Shown here: one piece after another, positions 40,212 to 52,289 of the stretch
Numbering within the stretch: position 1 is the stretch's first letter
Layout: each line of letters starts with the position of its first letter
NCBI GenBank assembly: GCA_034336665.1
Contig: CM067564.1
Span: 48,717,451-48,781,450 of the forward strand
DNA: 64,000 nucleotides
Direction: 5' to 3'
From: Luscinia megarhynchos
Lineage: Eukaryota > Chordata > Aves > Passeriformes > Turdidae
The notes under the pieces: model-generated
The model's database searches: none
What the model was told of the DNA's origin: nothing
Seen by the model: only the letters and a program-made list of their open reading frames with translations
Made by a program: the position numbers and the translations under genes

Positions 40212-40376
40212 CTCCCCAGCAGCGCGGGGACCAGGGCAGGGAGCCGAGAGGGCCGGAGAGGAGCGGCCGATATCCGCCCGCCGCCGCCGGAGTGCCCGCC
40301 CGCCCCGCCACACGCGCGGAGCCGGCCCGGCCGCGCCTGAGGGGAGCGGCGGGGCGGGCCGGGGGCGGGCCCGCGC
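40212..40376 (-). other. Candidate non-coding first exon (leftward gene)
   Basis: On the minus strand a good donor, GGGAG|GTAGGT, falls with its exon end at 40,212 and its intron starting at 40,211. It sits just left of the GC boxes and AP-1 site. No ATG occurs on the minus strand between 40,201 and 40,400, so the exon would be entirely 5' UTR, with translation starting in a later exon outside what I can identify. The right edge (start of transcription) is a guess from the position of the GC boxes. RNA reads spanning the junction are needed. Confidence 0.35.
40341..40369 (+). other. Predicted G-quadruplex in the promoter
   Basis: G runs of 4, 4, 3, 5 and 3 are separated by loops of 6, 1, 2 and 1 bases, which satisfies the G3+N1-7 rule with one run to spare. 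It overlaps two GC boxes. If the gene runs leftwards, the G-rich strand is the template strand just upstream of or at the start site. Confidence 0.75.
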
Positions 40377-40383
40377 TGAGTCA
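40377..40383. promoter_or_regulatory. AP-1-type site TGAGTCA
   Basis: An exact TGAGTCA heptamer lies within the CpG island, 8 bases right of the last GC box. It is the consensus for Fos/Jun (and related bZIP) binding. The match is seen directly; binding is not. Confidence 0.6.
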
Positions 40384-40613
40384 CCGCCGCGGCCGCCCCG
40401 CCGCCTCCTTTGTTGTCAGGCGTGGAAAGATCCGGGGTGGCGGGCATGGCTGGGGGGAAATCCCGAGGGGAACGGGGCAGAGCTGGGCCTGTGTGGCGGG
40501 CTGGGCAGGGCTCCAGCGGCTCAGCGCCTCCCTGCCCCGGCAGGGATAACGCGAGTGGGGCGGCCACGCGTGGCTCCACGCTGCTGCCGGGGCCGTGGGT
40601 GCAATGAGCTCAC

Positions 40614-40638
40614 CTGCGGGAGCCGCCTCTCCCTCCAT
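40614..40638 (-). CDS. Tentative alternative first coding exon
   Basis: On the minus strand an ATG at 40,638-40,636 (context TTTTCCATGG, with G at +4) opens a frame reading MEGEAAPA. One extra base then precedes a strong donor, GCAG|GTGAGC, with the exon ending at 40,614. This would be a short first coding exon with phase 1. The open frame also continues upstream to an ATG at 40,722. It is far too short to assign a family, and an alternative donor CGG|GTAAGT exists at 40,677/40,676. I report it because the start context and donor agree, but it may be coincidence. Confidence 0.2.
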
Positions 40639-40640
40639 GG

Positions 40641-43600
40641 AAAAGAATTTCCAAGCTATGCCTGCTCGTAACTTACCCGAGGGGTTCCTTCCCGCATCCC
40701 TCTGGATGTTCTCACCGTTCATTCTCTAGGAACTAAGGTCTCCGTCCAAGTTAGAGGCCGAGAGCTCACGGCCAGCAGCCAACACGTGTTCAGAGTACCC
40801 AAAATCTGTCCCCGAGTGAGCATTGCACGATGGGGACATGAGAGAATCTGGGAGACGGCATAGCGTGCACAGATTTGGGAAGGAACCCAAACAAAGACAT
40901 TTGGGGATGAAATGTGTGTTTACACGCTGGGGTACACAGGGGTATTAAATAGATTGCGTATTTATCACTGGGATTATTGTGCGTTTTCTCAAAACAGATG
41001 ACTTGAGTCACAGCACAGCGACTGGAGTCATCTCAGGGATGGAAAGCTTCAGCCTGATGAAGGAGCTCAGTAATTTGAAGACCTAAAGCATTCAGCATCC
41101 CTTGGGCTGTGGAGACAGACCCTTCCCCTGCAACACCCCCAGCCCCAGAGGTCCCAGCAGGAAGAGTGTTGGGTGCTCAGTAGATGGTGCTATTTCCACC
41201 GAATTTATCCTAAATAACCTCTGCTCCAGGATAGGAGGGGCAGCGAGTGACTTGGAGAAACACCTTTACCGTGGGGCAGGGCTGAAATCCTGAGTGATGT
41301 ACTGAAAAACTGTTCAGGTCTTTGTGTGCAGCTGGTCTTCCACTAGGAATAAACGGCAGCCGGGTTAAACCTAGGAAATAGATGAAATCCAGGGCACCAG
41401 TGGCCATTGTCACATCCTGGTTCAATTCAAGCCTGCTGCCAAGCACCTGCATGCACAATCAGAGCTGTCCTGTGAACAAATGAAATGTTAATAAATACTA
41501 AATACTCTTCCAAAAGTGCCTTGTGACATGCCAGTCTGGACAACCATTTGTGTTGTCCATGTTCAGAGTGTCAGCCCTGCCAATGGGCAGCCTCATTCCT
41601 CAGCACTTTCTTTTATGGAGTGTTGCAAGATGTAGTTGTTCTGTATCTGGTGCTCATGGAGAAAACCTCATAAAAATTGATTCTTTTTAAATAAATGTGG
41701 TAAAATGATGTGCCTGGATGAATGAGGCAGTATAAATATTGATTCATTCCCTGGTCTGTGAGCAACCCTCCATCTGAAGCATGGCAGGGGGGAATAGTTT
41801 ATGGCCAGAAAACTGTGAATAGCAATGAAATAAAATTAAATGCAAGGCCAGCAGAATGCTGGATTTCCCTATCTTTTGCATTCTTGACTTTTCAGACCTC
41901 TCCATATAATTTCAAGCATTAACAGTTTGTATTCCAAAGACACTTTTGTAGTAGCCCTGATCAAGTTTATTATCTCTGTTGCCTTAGACAGTGCATAGGC
42001 AGTTGTCCCTGCTCTGAAATCTGACACATTACATCAGTGTTTCCCAACACTTCCTCAGCTCAGACAGCTATTTTGTTGTGATATGTATGGTCTTCCCAGC
42101 AAATCCTGCACATCCACACCTTTAAATGGAATGCAACACTTTTCTCAAGCAAAATTACAAAAAAACTCTGGAGTCTCTTGCCATGGCTTGTCAAAAGAGC
42201 AGGGGCATTTTTCCTGGTGTTTTGTTGCTGAGATTCATTCAGTTTAACTGTGTGATTATGGAGCATCATTGGCAGGTGCAGATTTAGCAAAGTCCACACA
42301 CATACAGAATTATCTTGTGCTTTGTGAAATTACTGTAATGCTGTGCAGCCTCTAAGCTGCCGTGGCTGTATCCAGACCTGAAAAATTTTGCTGGACAGAA
42401 GCAAGGAAGGGAAAGATTAGTGAGGGGCAGAAAGGTGAAAGGAGACTCATCAGGGACATTCCTGAAGATCAGTGATGTCTGAGATCAACCTGTTATCCTG
42501 CTGTCTTAATTCCTCACTCAGTGCCTCATAAAAGACAGTGGTCAAATGATAGCTCTGAGTCAAACATCTCACGAGCAGTTTAAGGGAAACTTGAGTCATC
42601 ACATTGCCTGATTTTGGTGCAAGAGCTGCCTGGTACCTCAGACCCCTGGCAGGGGAATGAGTCAGTCCAGCTCAGCTGCAGCCCCTAAGAGAGGAGCACA
42701 TCAGTGGTCAGCATTGTCTCCCATCTGTGAGCCACTCAGATTCCTGGAATTCCTATTCCTTCTTTAAGGAATCCATTGTATGTGCCTTTTGCCTTTTGAC
42801 CACATGAAAATTACAGTCCATGGTTCACAAGATGAAGAAATTTGGCCACAATTGCATTTTACTCATGACAAGCCTTCTCCCCCCAGCACTGTGGGTACTG
42901 AAACTCTAGAAAGCACTCAAAAAAGCCTCAGGGATCTTTCTAGATGAAAAGCAATATATAAATGTAAAACATTACCATTTTATTTTAAATGAAAAGCAGT
43001 GTATTGGAATAAAGAAAAATTAATAAACTGGCTGCACTTTAGACAGAATGATTCACTGGAAATCCTTATATGAAAAAATTCCATTCTTGTTCATATTATA
43101 GCCAAAAGTGCATAGACATTCTATCATATGATCATCATGGGACATTTGTAATATGTACTTTGGCATTTTGATATCTCATGAATCAAGTATTATGTATTTT
43201 AATTGCCTGTTACTGTTTATATTTTTTTTTAGTCAAACTGCAGAATTAAAGGCAAAATCATCCTTTAAATTAAATCCCTCTTTGTGAGGCAGGGAATTGC
43301 ATTTTACACCGTGCCTGCACCATACTTGGCCTTTGAGTGTTACCACATTAAAACCTTAAATAATAGTAATAAGAGTTTTACTATAGCAGAGACAAAGTGA
43401 ACTATTTTACAGGAGCAGACACAAGTGGAGTCAGCTGCTGTGGGTTTCCCCTTGCTTGGTTTCAGCTGTCTGCAATCAGATGTCTTGTCTAAGCAAGTCA
43501 TGAAGGCTGGCCAAGAGGTGCATACCCTCAGAGACAGATTTGTGCCTCCTATCCTGAATGTCTGTATTAGACCTGGACTAATACTTTGGAAGTGCTGGTT

Positions 43601-44539
43601 GTACAAGGCAGCACCTGACCAGCTTCAGTTAGATGCCTTCCTCAGAATTTTTTTAGCGTTGTGTGATTCCTTCACTCAGAATGGCAAAATGCCTCCCTGT
43701 TGTTGCCTGCTCCCCTTTGCAAACAGGAGTTGTGGGCTGCCTGTACACCAGGATTTTTATTCCATATGATGTGGGAAAGAACTGACTTGAATCACAGGAG
43801 ACTGTGGTTTTCTTTATTCCCCTGTAGCCACTTTAAAATGTAATTTTTTTTCCTAGATTTTTAATTTAATAGAAGTAAATCAACAGGAATGCAGGTTGCT
43901 ATGAATGTTTTTCCATACCATAACTCTACAGAAACATCACTTAAGTATTTGAAGAAACATCTGCTAAGCACATAGATGAACATATATATATGTATAGGAG
44001 CTGAACAATATGACTTTGGAGCTTGCAGGGGTTTCTTTACACAAAGCCAGGGGCATAAAAGGGATTTCCTCCAAGTTTTCCTGTGTATTAATAATGAAGA
44101 TCAGGATGCCACCTTTGCTTCCTCCCCTTCTGAGCATACAGTGAAAGGAAATGGTTCTGGATCAAATCACAAAGAGCAGTGGAAAAAAAACCAGACTACT
44201 CTCCACGCTGGCACTCAGAAGTTTAATTATCCAGCACACTGCATCTTTATGGAAGAAGTAGACAGATAAATCCCATATGTTAATAGTTGGCCCCCTGTGG
44301 ATGACCTTTGGCTCAAATATTCCATATTGTGATTAATGTCACACAGTTGGATCCAAAACATGCTCGTTCCCCAGGCTGCAGAAAAAAAGGGTATTTATTT
44401 AATTTACCTTCCAAAACCAGAATTTCATTTGATCACCATTTTTCGAGGCTGATTTTGTCCCTGGCTGTAGTCTGGGCTCTGAAAAGCTGTTCTGTACTCC
44501 CTCTGTTAGGACTTAAGACTTCTCATATTGCCTGCACTG
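40641..44539. other. Non-coding stretch right of the CpG island
   Basis: GC content falls back to background by about 41.5 kb. No gene was recognised. The 41.7-43.3 kb interval is notably AT-rich. The longest frame is 114 codons at 43,425-43,769 on the plus strand, without family features. If the CpG island drives a leftward gene, this is its upstream flank. Confidence 0.5.
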
Positions 44540-44625
44540 CTGACTCTCTGGGCCACCTGAAATAAGTCATTTTGCCTCAGTTTCTGGTCTAGTAGAACAG
44601 AAAAAATAACTGTGACTTCCTTACT
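44540..44625 (+). repeat. Possible MIR-type SINE remnant
   Basis: The segment 'aataagtcattttgcctcag' followed by 'tttctggtctagtagaacag' and 'aaaaaataactgtgacttcc' resembles the MIR stretch 'caagtcacttaacctctctgtgcctcagtttcctcatctgtaaaatgggg' followed by 'ataataatagtacc'. Only this part of the element is recognisable. Confidence 0.5.
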
Positions 44626-45869
44626 GACACCATTTGAACTTGCAGATAGAAGATGCTAAGTGAGGTGCATCTTCAGATAAAATTAGATCTTGACTTCTAG
44701 AACCTCAAGGTCTCATAAGATTAGGTCAGAAAATTATAGACATGCTTGGATTGTGGTTTTCTGGCCACCTTCTCCCATAATTTTTATGTGCATTCCCTAT
44801 TTTTATGTGCCTTTGCTTGCCTTCTCATGTCATTATAGTGATCTTACATCATTCTAGTAACACTAACTGTACCCCTGGCACTGGCACAGGTATGCAGGCA
44901 CCAAGATCTCTGAGCCTACGTGTCAGTTTGATCCTAAAGGACACAGGATCTGTGGAAAGGATACACATCCTATGTAAAATACAGATACACAGTGACTGGC
45001 ATTCTATGGCACTTTTCTGGGGAAATCAGATTTTCAAACACACATTTACAGGTGGGCTCAGGGTTGTAAGGCAGAATATTTTAACAGACTCAACAGCACA
45101 TCAATGGCATCCTCTGTAGGGCCAAAGCCTTGAGGAGCTGCAACTAATGATACCAGAATTCCTCTTCATTTGACTATTCCAGAGTTATGTCTGACACAGA
45201 AAGCCTCATTCAGCTAATTAAGCCATTGCTGAAATTGCACCAGACCTCAAGTTAGTTTAGACTGAGTCTGCATTTCTGCCTGCCTCTTAGATGAGATGAA
45301 ACAACAAAGCTTCATGATGAAGGCTTGGAAACTGCCTCTGCTTCCGTGGACATCACAAGGAATTTTGCTTTTACTGGGCCTAAAAAGACATGCCCAGCTG
45401 TCTTCCCAGGGATGACACAGGAAAAGTCTGTGGAAATACAGCTGTAATAGCTGGAGACCCAGAAAAACGTGAGACAAAGCCTCTGAGGAGGTCTGTCCCT
45501 GCCTCCTGCCAGGACACGTTTGGACTGTTGTGCAGGCTGGGAAAATTTTTCCATTCCCAAGCTGGTTTATTTACCCAGGATGACAGGCTGTTAGCAGACT
45601 TGGAACAATCTCATATCATTTCCCACTACAAGAAATAACCAAGTGCTTTTTCCTCCATGAAAGGAAAGGTGGGCAGATATTTTCTGTGCTTGTCATAAAG
45701 TACATGCAAATTGCAAGGGACAAGTAGCTTTATTTCTGTCTTTTGTGCAGTAATGATTGCACTCTGGGAACTTTCAGTGGGCCATGTACACACTTGCAGA
45801 GGATTGTGCACATAGGTCAAGACTCTACAGCATCTTCCATCACAGGATCTCAAGTGCTGGTTAAACCTA
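44626..45869. other. Non-coding stretch, no gene recognised
   Basis: No exon or repeat was recognised. A short tandem pair of 'tttttatgtgc' units lies near 44,780-44,812. Confidence 0.5.
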
Positions 45870-45950
45870 ACAACATGTTTTGGCTGGGATAGAGTTAATT
45901 TTCCTGCTAGTAGCTGATACTGCAAGATATCAATAACCATGGTGTTTGCA
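45870..45950 (+). repeat. LTR-like scrap of an avian endogenous retroelement
   Basis: The phrase 'ttttggctgggatagagtta' followed by 'attttcctgctagtagctg' recurs in many bird genomes within LTRs of endogenous retrovirus-like elements. Only about 80 bp are recognisable. No coding region, primer-binding site or second LTR was seen nearby, so this is a broken remnant with no gene content. The family name is not assigned. Confidence 0.55.
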
Positions 45951-48900
45951 GCATGCCCATCACTAGAATTTATGTCGAATTTTAAAACTAGATTTTCAAC
46001 TTCCAACCCTAGCTGAAATTAATAGGAGAATTAGAGATCACCATGCCTAAAAATAAAGTGAAAAAAAGAAAAAAAAAAACACCTGCTGCCCTTTCATATG
46101 CTAAGCAAGAAGTTGAATCTCTAAGTGTTGAGGTCCCTATATTTCTATGTGGGATTTCCTATGCAGAAATCCATGAACATGGGTTATTTTGTGCCAAGCA
46201 GAGTCTTGAGCAAGCTCAGCATCTCAGACCTTCTGTGCAGGCTCTGCAGAACTGGTGGCTCCATGGTGAAATAAGTTTTGAATGTATGCAAATGCCCTTG
46301 CATGGGCTGGTTAGCCCAATTTATCATACCCCAACAGTTGCTGAGCACCTGGAAATCCTTAATATAGCCAAGCTGCTCTGATTTTCCATAATTTTCATAA
46401 ATACAAAAAAGCTACAGGATGGCAGATGATTTAGAGAGGTGGTAGGGGTGACAGAGACTTCCAAGCCAACACACTGGGCTGGTAGCAGTTCTGAGAACAG
46501 AAGTCAGAGCTTCAGGTTCCCACTGTCCCAGTAACAGGCAGGTTGCACACTGGAGTGTGTGCCCATCCATAACTGGGTCTGTGATCACCACATGGCATCT
46601 CCACCCGGCTCAGGTCCACTTTAGGGCAGTCATACCATAAAATTCTGTCTGGATTATCTCTAGTCCTGCATGCAGTCGGGACTTCTGGGGTCGTTCTTCC
46701 AGGGTAAGTTGTGCTAAAATAAGTTCAAAGTCTCTCTGATTCTTTCTCAGTGAGTCATTCATCATGGGAGTGCTTGTCTTGGTTCTCTACACACATGGGG
46801 AGAACTGTGGGAAGAAGCTGAAGAGACAAAGTAAATGGGATAGAATCCCAGGGGAAAGCAGAGCCATAGCCTGCATTTCCAACCATGGCTGAGAAGCTGA
46901 GTTGTGTGTTAGTGTATTGTGTAAATCAAGAAAGAAAATATGGGGAATGCTGTATCAGAGCCTTCAGCAATGGATAGTGAGGGCACAGTGTGAGCACAAT
47001 AGGTCCATTTCAGCCTAATCAGTTTAGCATTTCAGCTGAGTCTCTTGTCACCAATTCTGCTACAAATAGTAATGGAGTAATGACAGCAAAGCAAGCAATT
47101 AACTGAAATAGGTTTCAAACTATTTTCCTCGTTTCCCACTTGAAATAAATCATTATTCTGTCCCTAAGTCTTCATTTTTATTGTCTGCCCCCTGTGGTTC
47201 AGTAACCAGCTGCTATTCCTTATGAAGAAATCAGCAGGTTGATTGATGCTGTGGCTACCCTGGAGTCCTCTGAGGCTTTCTTATTGACTGACCATATCTT
47301 GGATAAGGTTGCCAGTAAATTATAGCTCTTCTTAAGAGCATCTGCCTCAGGGCTGCTCTCCTCTCATTATAAATCCTGATCTAATCCTGTGCATCTCCTC
47401 AATTATTGGAGAGTACAATTCAAGAAGTGTCTTCCCCAGTGAACATGAAATGAGATAAACTATTCCTACATAAGGTAAACATGACTACTTAAAAGTGAAG
47501 ATAAGCATTTTCAGGCCAGGCTCCTGATTTTCATGTGTTTTCCAAAAGAAAAACATATCACCACTCCTACAAATGTTGACTGTTATTTCACCACAATCAA
47601 TTCTAAAAATCAGTTTGAAAGTTCTACCTGCCAGTAGAACTACTTGCAAGTATTTCTATCTGCAAGAACAACAAGTATGACAGCTCAGGTGACAACCTTT
47701 GGAAAGGTATTGGGTAAGTCCCTTTAGAGTCCTCAGCCTGCCACAGAAACCCTTGGGACATGTTTCATGGCCATGCCAAAATACTGAAAAGACATTTAAT
47801 TTATGAGATCAATGGATGTGGGAGAGCAAATGGAAAAGGGACAAGCTTATCTTAACATCTTTTTGTGCTAGGCAGATAAATTATGTTCTGGATTGCTGGA
47901 TGAGATTCAACACATCAGTGCTGATGGAGATGAGTTACTCCATGTTATAACTGCATGAACAAAAGTATCTCATTTGTGGAGTCATCCTATTACACTGAAT
48001 AAAGGGTGAGTAAAGGAATCTGTTAGTGCTCCTGTTAGATCAGTACCTGCTCCAAGTTCCAGCAACTGAAACAACTGCTGTCACTTTCTGTGGTCTTACA
48101 CACACACACCACAGCACCCAAGTCCAGCTTTGCAGATCCTGCCTGAGCTCTGGCCCGTCTTGAACCTCACCTTTTGTGGGAATCCTTTCTCTGGAAAAAG
48201 CATGTTGACTTTATGCAAATATAAATACAATATTTGAGCACTTTTAGATGGGTGACTTATTTACAGCTTTGTATTTTCACCAGGATAAATGGGAAGAAAC
48301 AGGATTTATTTAATTCAGGGGGAAAATGTGCATTTAGGAGTTAAATTCATGGAATCTTTAAACCCACACCAAGGTTACATGGCAGTTTGACTCAACATAA
48401 CATTAATGACTTATTCTAATTAGGCATTAATGTCTTGGATTATATTTATTCCACAGCTTTTCCTTTTGTCTAAGAGAAGTTTATTGTTCACCCAGCTCCA
48501 AATACAGAGTGAATTTTGACATCTCTGGTGGGAAATCAACAATCTGTCTCATTGCTGCTGTCATCTATGTGAGCTGTTTGGTAGATCATTAATTTGTGCC
48601 CAGCTAGATTGGGATGTCAGACAATAGAAAGAGGAGCACTCATCCGAGGGCATGGTGGGACTACACACAGATCATCCCTCCTCAGCCCACGCTGCCAGCC
48701 CAAGGAAACACTACCTGTCCTGGGGCAGAATCCTCCTGGGAGCCTTTCTTGTGCTTCCTCCTGATCAATCAGAATATAAAGACATAAAAATCTGTAAAGA
48801 GTGGCTCTAGTGTTCAGGTTAAAAATCTGTCACAATCCACTTACAAAAGTAAATTCCCAAGGAGTACTAGAAAAAAGGGCCAACATGTGATGCTCCACTC

Positions 48901-51900
48901 TGTCTCTAGATACTCAGAGCCTCCTAACTGACTGCAGATTTCTACTAATTTCTACAACTAGATGAAGATTTCTAGATACAACCCACCATCAATCTTTTTT
49001 CCCTGGGACCTGTCCAGCCTGCCTTTAAATTCATGTGAGACTCTGGCATTATCTTTTGGCAGGGAATTTCAAAGCTCAATAATCTTCTCATTCTGCACTG
49101 GTGAGAAAGGTTTTACGTCACGATCGCTTAGCACGATTCTTCTTAAAGGAAACATTATCCTTTGGTCAGTGCAGGCAAGCTTCTATAGGCTTCTCTGGTG
49201 TTAGATCTCAGAAGTATTTTTGAACCCAAGCCCTCTCAAAATCAGCAAGAGATTCTTAATTTTAGTTATATCTGCAATCTGAAAAAAAATAGTCCTAATT
49301 GCAATTTAGTCAAGCTGAGGTATTACCTCTCCCTAAGTACCCAGTATCCCTTGTTACAGTTCTGGCTTTGTAATCCTGCTTTAGTTTCTAGCAGGATTAA
49401 TCAAAACAATAACTTCAAAAAAAGCTGCAGAGTGTTATTTAAGGAGAGATGAAAGGCTGAATGGTGAGTGGGGCTGCCCCACAACAAACAATTACCAAAA
49501 CAAATAGGTCCAATAAAAAGCTCTACTCTCATTTACATGGCTACAGGACTCATCTTGCTGAATTGTGTTCCCCTTTTATCAAAGGATTTAAATCTGAATT
49601 ATCTCCTTGTAATTCCCTCAAATTTATGCCATTTGTATTCTGGTTTTGATCAGCTATTTTTTCTGTGTTATTAACTAAGGCAGAGGCACCCTGTAAATAC
49701 AGCATACTTCAGTACACTCCCTTATTTATGTACTTACAGATAGCTTCAATATTTCCCCAAACAAGATGTGCCATTGTGACCCATAGAGTCAATACATATT
49801 GCATTTGCATTCTTTTATAATGCAAGGCAGTTGTAGAATTACGTACAAATAGACCTCTGGGGGCCTGACCTCCCAGCTGTATTAAATAAATCCCTTTAGC
49901 ACAAAGGAGGAAGAAAGGGAAACAAAGGGCTTCCTGCTGGCTTTTCCTGGAAGCATAGAAGTCAAATAATTCACTTCAGTGTCCTGGGGAAAAAAAGGAT
50001 GGTTAGAAAACATCAGAAATCAATCTTTGGAAAAATACAGCTTTGCAAGTGAGAGAATGAACAACTTGGCTGTAGAAAAGAGTGAAGTTTTCCCAGTGCA
50101 TTCACTCACCATCATGGCCCTGCAGAAAGCATTTAGTCTTTACTTAAACTAAATGTCCTTGAACTATGGAAATCATAAGGGGAAAGTGCACCACTTGGAT
50201 GGACATAGTTACAGGGTGGGTTTTGGCAGGAGTTTATATAAACTCCTCTGAGAGGAGTTATACTGAGTTGCAAATTTGTCTTTATTGGTACACATACAAT
50301 ACTCAAGCTGACTCTGATCTGATAAAAACAGCTGTTCAGACATAATTTCTGGCTTTCTTGGAAAATATTTAAATGAAAACTTGAAAACAATTTCTTTTCA
50401 GTTTAAAATCAAACATTTTTTTTCAGGGTTTGTTCATGTGCTAACCAAAACTCACATGCCTTCCTAAAACTTTTAACAAATATTTCCATTTAGTCTAAAA
50501 ACCTGTTTCTGGGGGAAAAGAAATCTTCCTTAGGAAATACCAATTTTCCTAGCAGAACTGATATTAGATTTTGGGTGATCCTGGGCAGACCCTGTAATGT
50601 GAGTGATTCTGTTTGTTCTTCCTTGTGGGACTTCCTATGCATTAAAGCCTGGATAAATGGCATTTCCAGTGCCTGTAACACCAAGTCCTCCCCTGTGTGT
50701 CTCTCATTGTCTGTATTCCCTGGACTTAATGGCAGTGGAGGGATATTTCATTCATCTCCTGTGATGAGTGGTGTTTTTCCATATGTTCATTCCCAGCAAG
50801 AATGGAAAGTCAATGTTTTTTTCTAATTTATGTTTGTGTTAACAGAATGAATTTTGGAGAGGGAAGCTCAGTAGTGCTTACTCATGGCCCCTTGGTTTTG
50901 CCCACTGGTGTCATTGTCCTAGTCTCACAGCATCCAGAGTGGAGACACATTTTGTTAACAATTAAGTAGATGGAAAGAGGCTGGCAAAAGCATTCCCTGT
51001 GGCACATTTCATTTCAGAGACTGCTGAGATCAAGGGGTCAGAGGGAGCAAGCTGAAGCTTAGCATGTGGCACCAGCCCTCCTAGGACCTGCCACATCTTG
51101 CATACAAACATGATTTTCCCAGTCCAAGCTCTGAACTTGAGGCCCTGTTTGCATATGACAGCATATGCCAGATTTCTGTTTGCAAAATCCAAAGTGGGAA
51201 TGACGGGGATATAATCAAAATCCCTGACTGGGAAGTGTTAGACAAATGGTTCTGGTTCTGGTTTCAATCCATCTCCTTTGTTAATCTTATTATTCAGAGA
51301 CTACTTAGAGCCATCTCATGCTCATTTAAACTAAATACATAACCCAATTAAAACAATCCTGAGCTATTTAGATCTATGGAATTAGACTAAATTTCAGTGC
51401 TTCTGACATTTTAGATCATTCAGGGCTCTAGAGCATGAATATCTGTATCATCAGTTTATCTTCTCCCATCTCAACCATCATTAATAAACTGTACATATGG
51501 GTTAGGAGATTGTCATATTTCATATATGACACAGCAGTTCCAGCCAATTTCTAAATTGATACTGTAATCCCCTGGTACAGCTCTATGTCTGACTACAGAA
51601 TACAGGTCTGGGGTCTGCAAATCCACTTGGGTGCCTGGGATCATGGGGATGTGCTGGGCTGATGGCAAGAAAGGACAGAGGAAAAGGGTGGAGCTAGAAG
51701 CATTCAGTCCATCAGCACAGCAGCTTTCCTAGCAGAGCTGGAGTCTTACCAAAGGCCTGATGACTTTTTTCTGCTGTAGGAAATAATCTGCTAACTAGAG
51801 AGTTCACAGTGGAAGGAAACAAGGAGAAGGTAGTTGGATGAAACAATGAAATGCTTTTCTCATCAATTGTACTTAAATCCAGCTGCAAGTTGATCTGTTT

Positions 51901-52289
51901 TGTTAGGAACAGACAAGCAAGGTATTTTCAGAGGATTCTTACAAGACTGTGATTATAAACAAGGAATGTGCAAGAAGTTAGAGTGACAATTTAACTAGAA
52001 CAAGGACAAGAAATGCGTGTCAGAGAGAGCTCAGCAGATAATTCCATGCACAATTTGTTCCCTGGATTTTGTACTATTTATATTCACAAACCATTCATGA
52101 ACAGATTGCAGAAATTAAAACAAATGAGGAAGCATTTATTAATTATGGAATAATTGATATACAATGTGTTTTAAGTTAGAGATAATTCTTGGTCTCCAAA
52201 TTGTATTGGCCAGGGTCATAATTTGCACAGGGTCCCTTTGTCACATGAGTCAGAAGGTTCTGCAGGACAAACCCAGCACAACTCATCTC
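45951..52289. other. Non-coding stretch with a candidate conserved element
   Basis: No gene was recognised in over 6 kb. The 112-codon frame at 46,043-46,381 starts in an A-rich run that gives a lysine-rich N-terminus and has no family resemblance. A possible very old CR1/L3-like fragment lies at about 48,960-49,200, and a homeodomain-site cluster at about 48,400. A short CA run lies near 48,098-48,110. Confidence 0.5.
48960..49200 (-). repeat. Possible ancient CR1/L3-type LINE fragment
   Basis: The phrase 'ggcagggaatttcaaagctc' followed by 'aataatcttctcattctgca' and 'ctggtgagaaaggtttt' is laid out like the minus-strand CR1 block 'gggcaacctattccagg...tcaccaccctcacagtaaagaatttctt'. Similarity is weak and could be coincidental. 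If real, it would be an old CR1 or L3 copy. Confidence 0.3.

Larger units (their letters stand above)
39860..40640. promoter_or_regulatory. CpG-island promoter
   Basis: Against a CpG-poor background, this 0.8 kb has very high GC and dense CG dinucleotides, densest at about 40,050-40,430. It holds GC boxes in both orientations (plus strand GGGCGGG near 40,352-40,369; the complement at 40,303-40,309), an AP-1-type site and a G-quadruplex motif. No TATA box is evident, as is normal for such promoters. The best splice donors lie on the minus strand, which suggests leftward transcription. Vertebrate CpG islands of this kind usually mark housekeeping or developmental gene starts. The long frames on both strands here (up to 284 codons) are explained by the scarcity of stop codons in GC-rich DNA. 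The gene identity is unknown. Confidence 0.9.

Noticed and set aside
40208..40579. 123-codon minus-strand open frame in the CpG island
   Set aside because: Same GC effect. It ends beside the candidate donor, but its A/P/G/R-rich product has no family features and more likely overlaps 5' UTR and promoter.
39817..40671. 284-codon plus-strand open frame in the CpG island
   Set aside because: GC-rich DNA has few stop codons, other frames on both strands are also long there, and the product is a P/R/A/G-rich string without a domain.
46043..46381. 112-codon plus-strand frame with a lysine-rich start
   Set aside because: The lysines come from an A-rich run; the remainder has no family resemblance.
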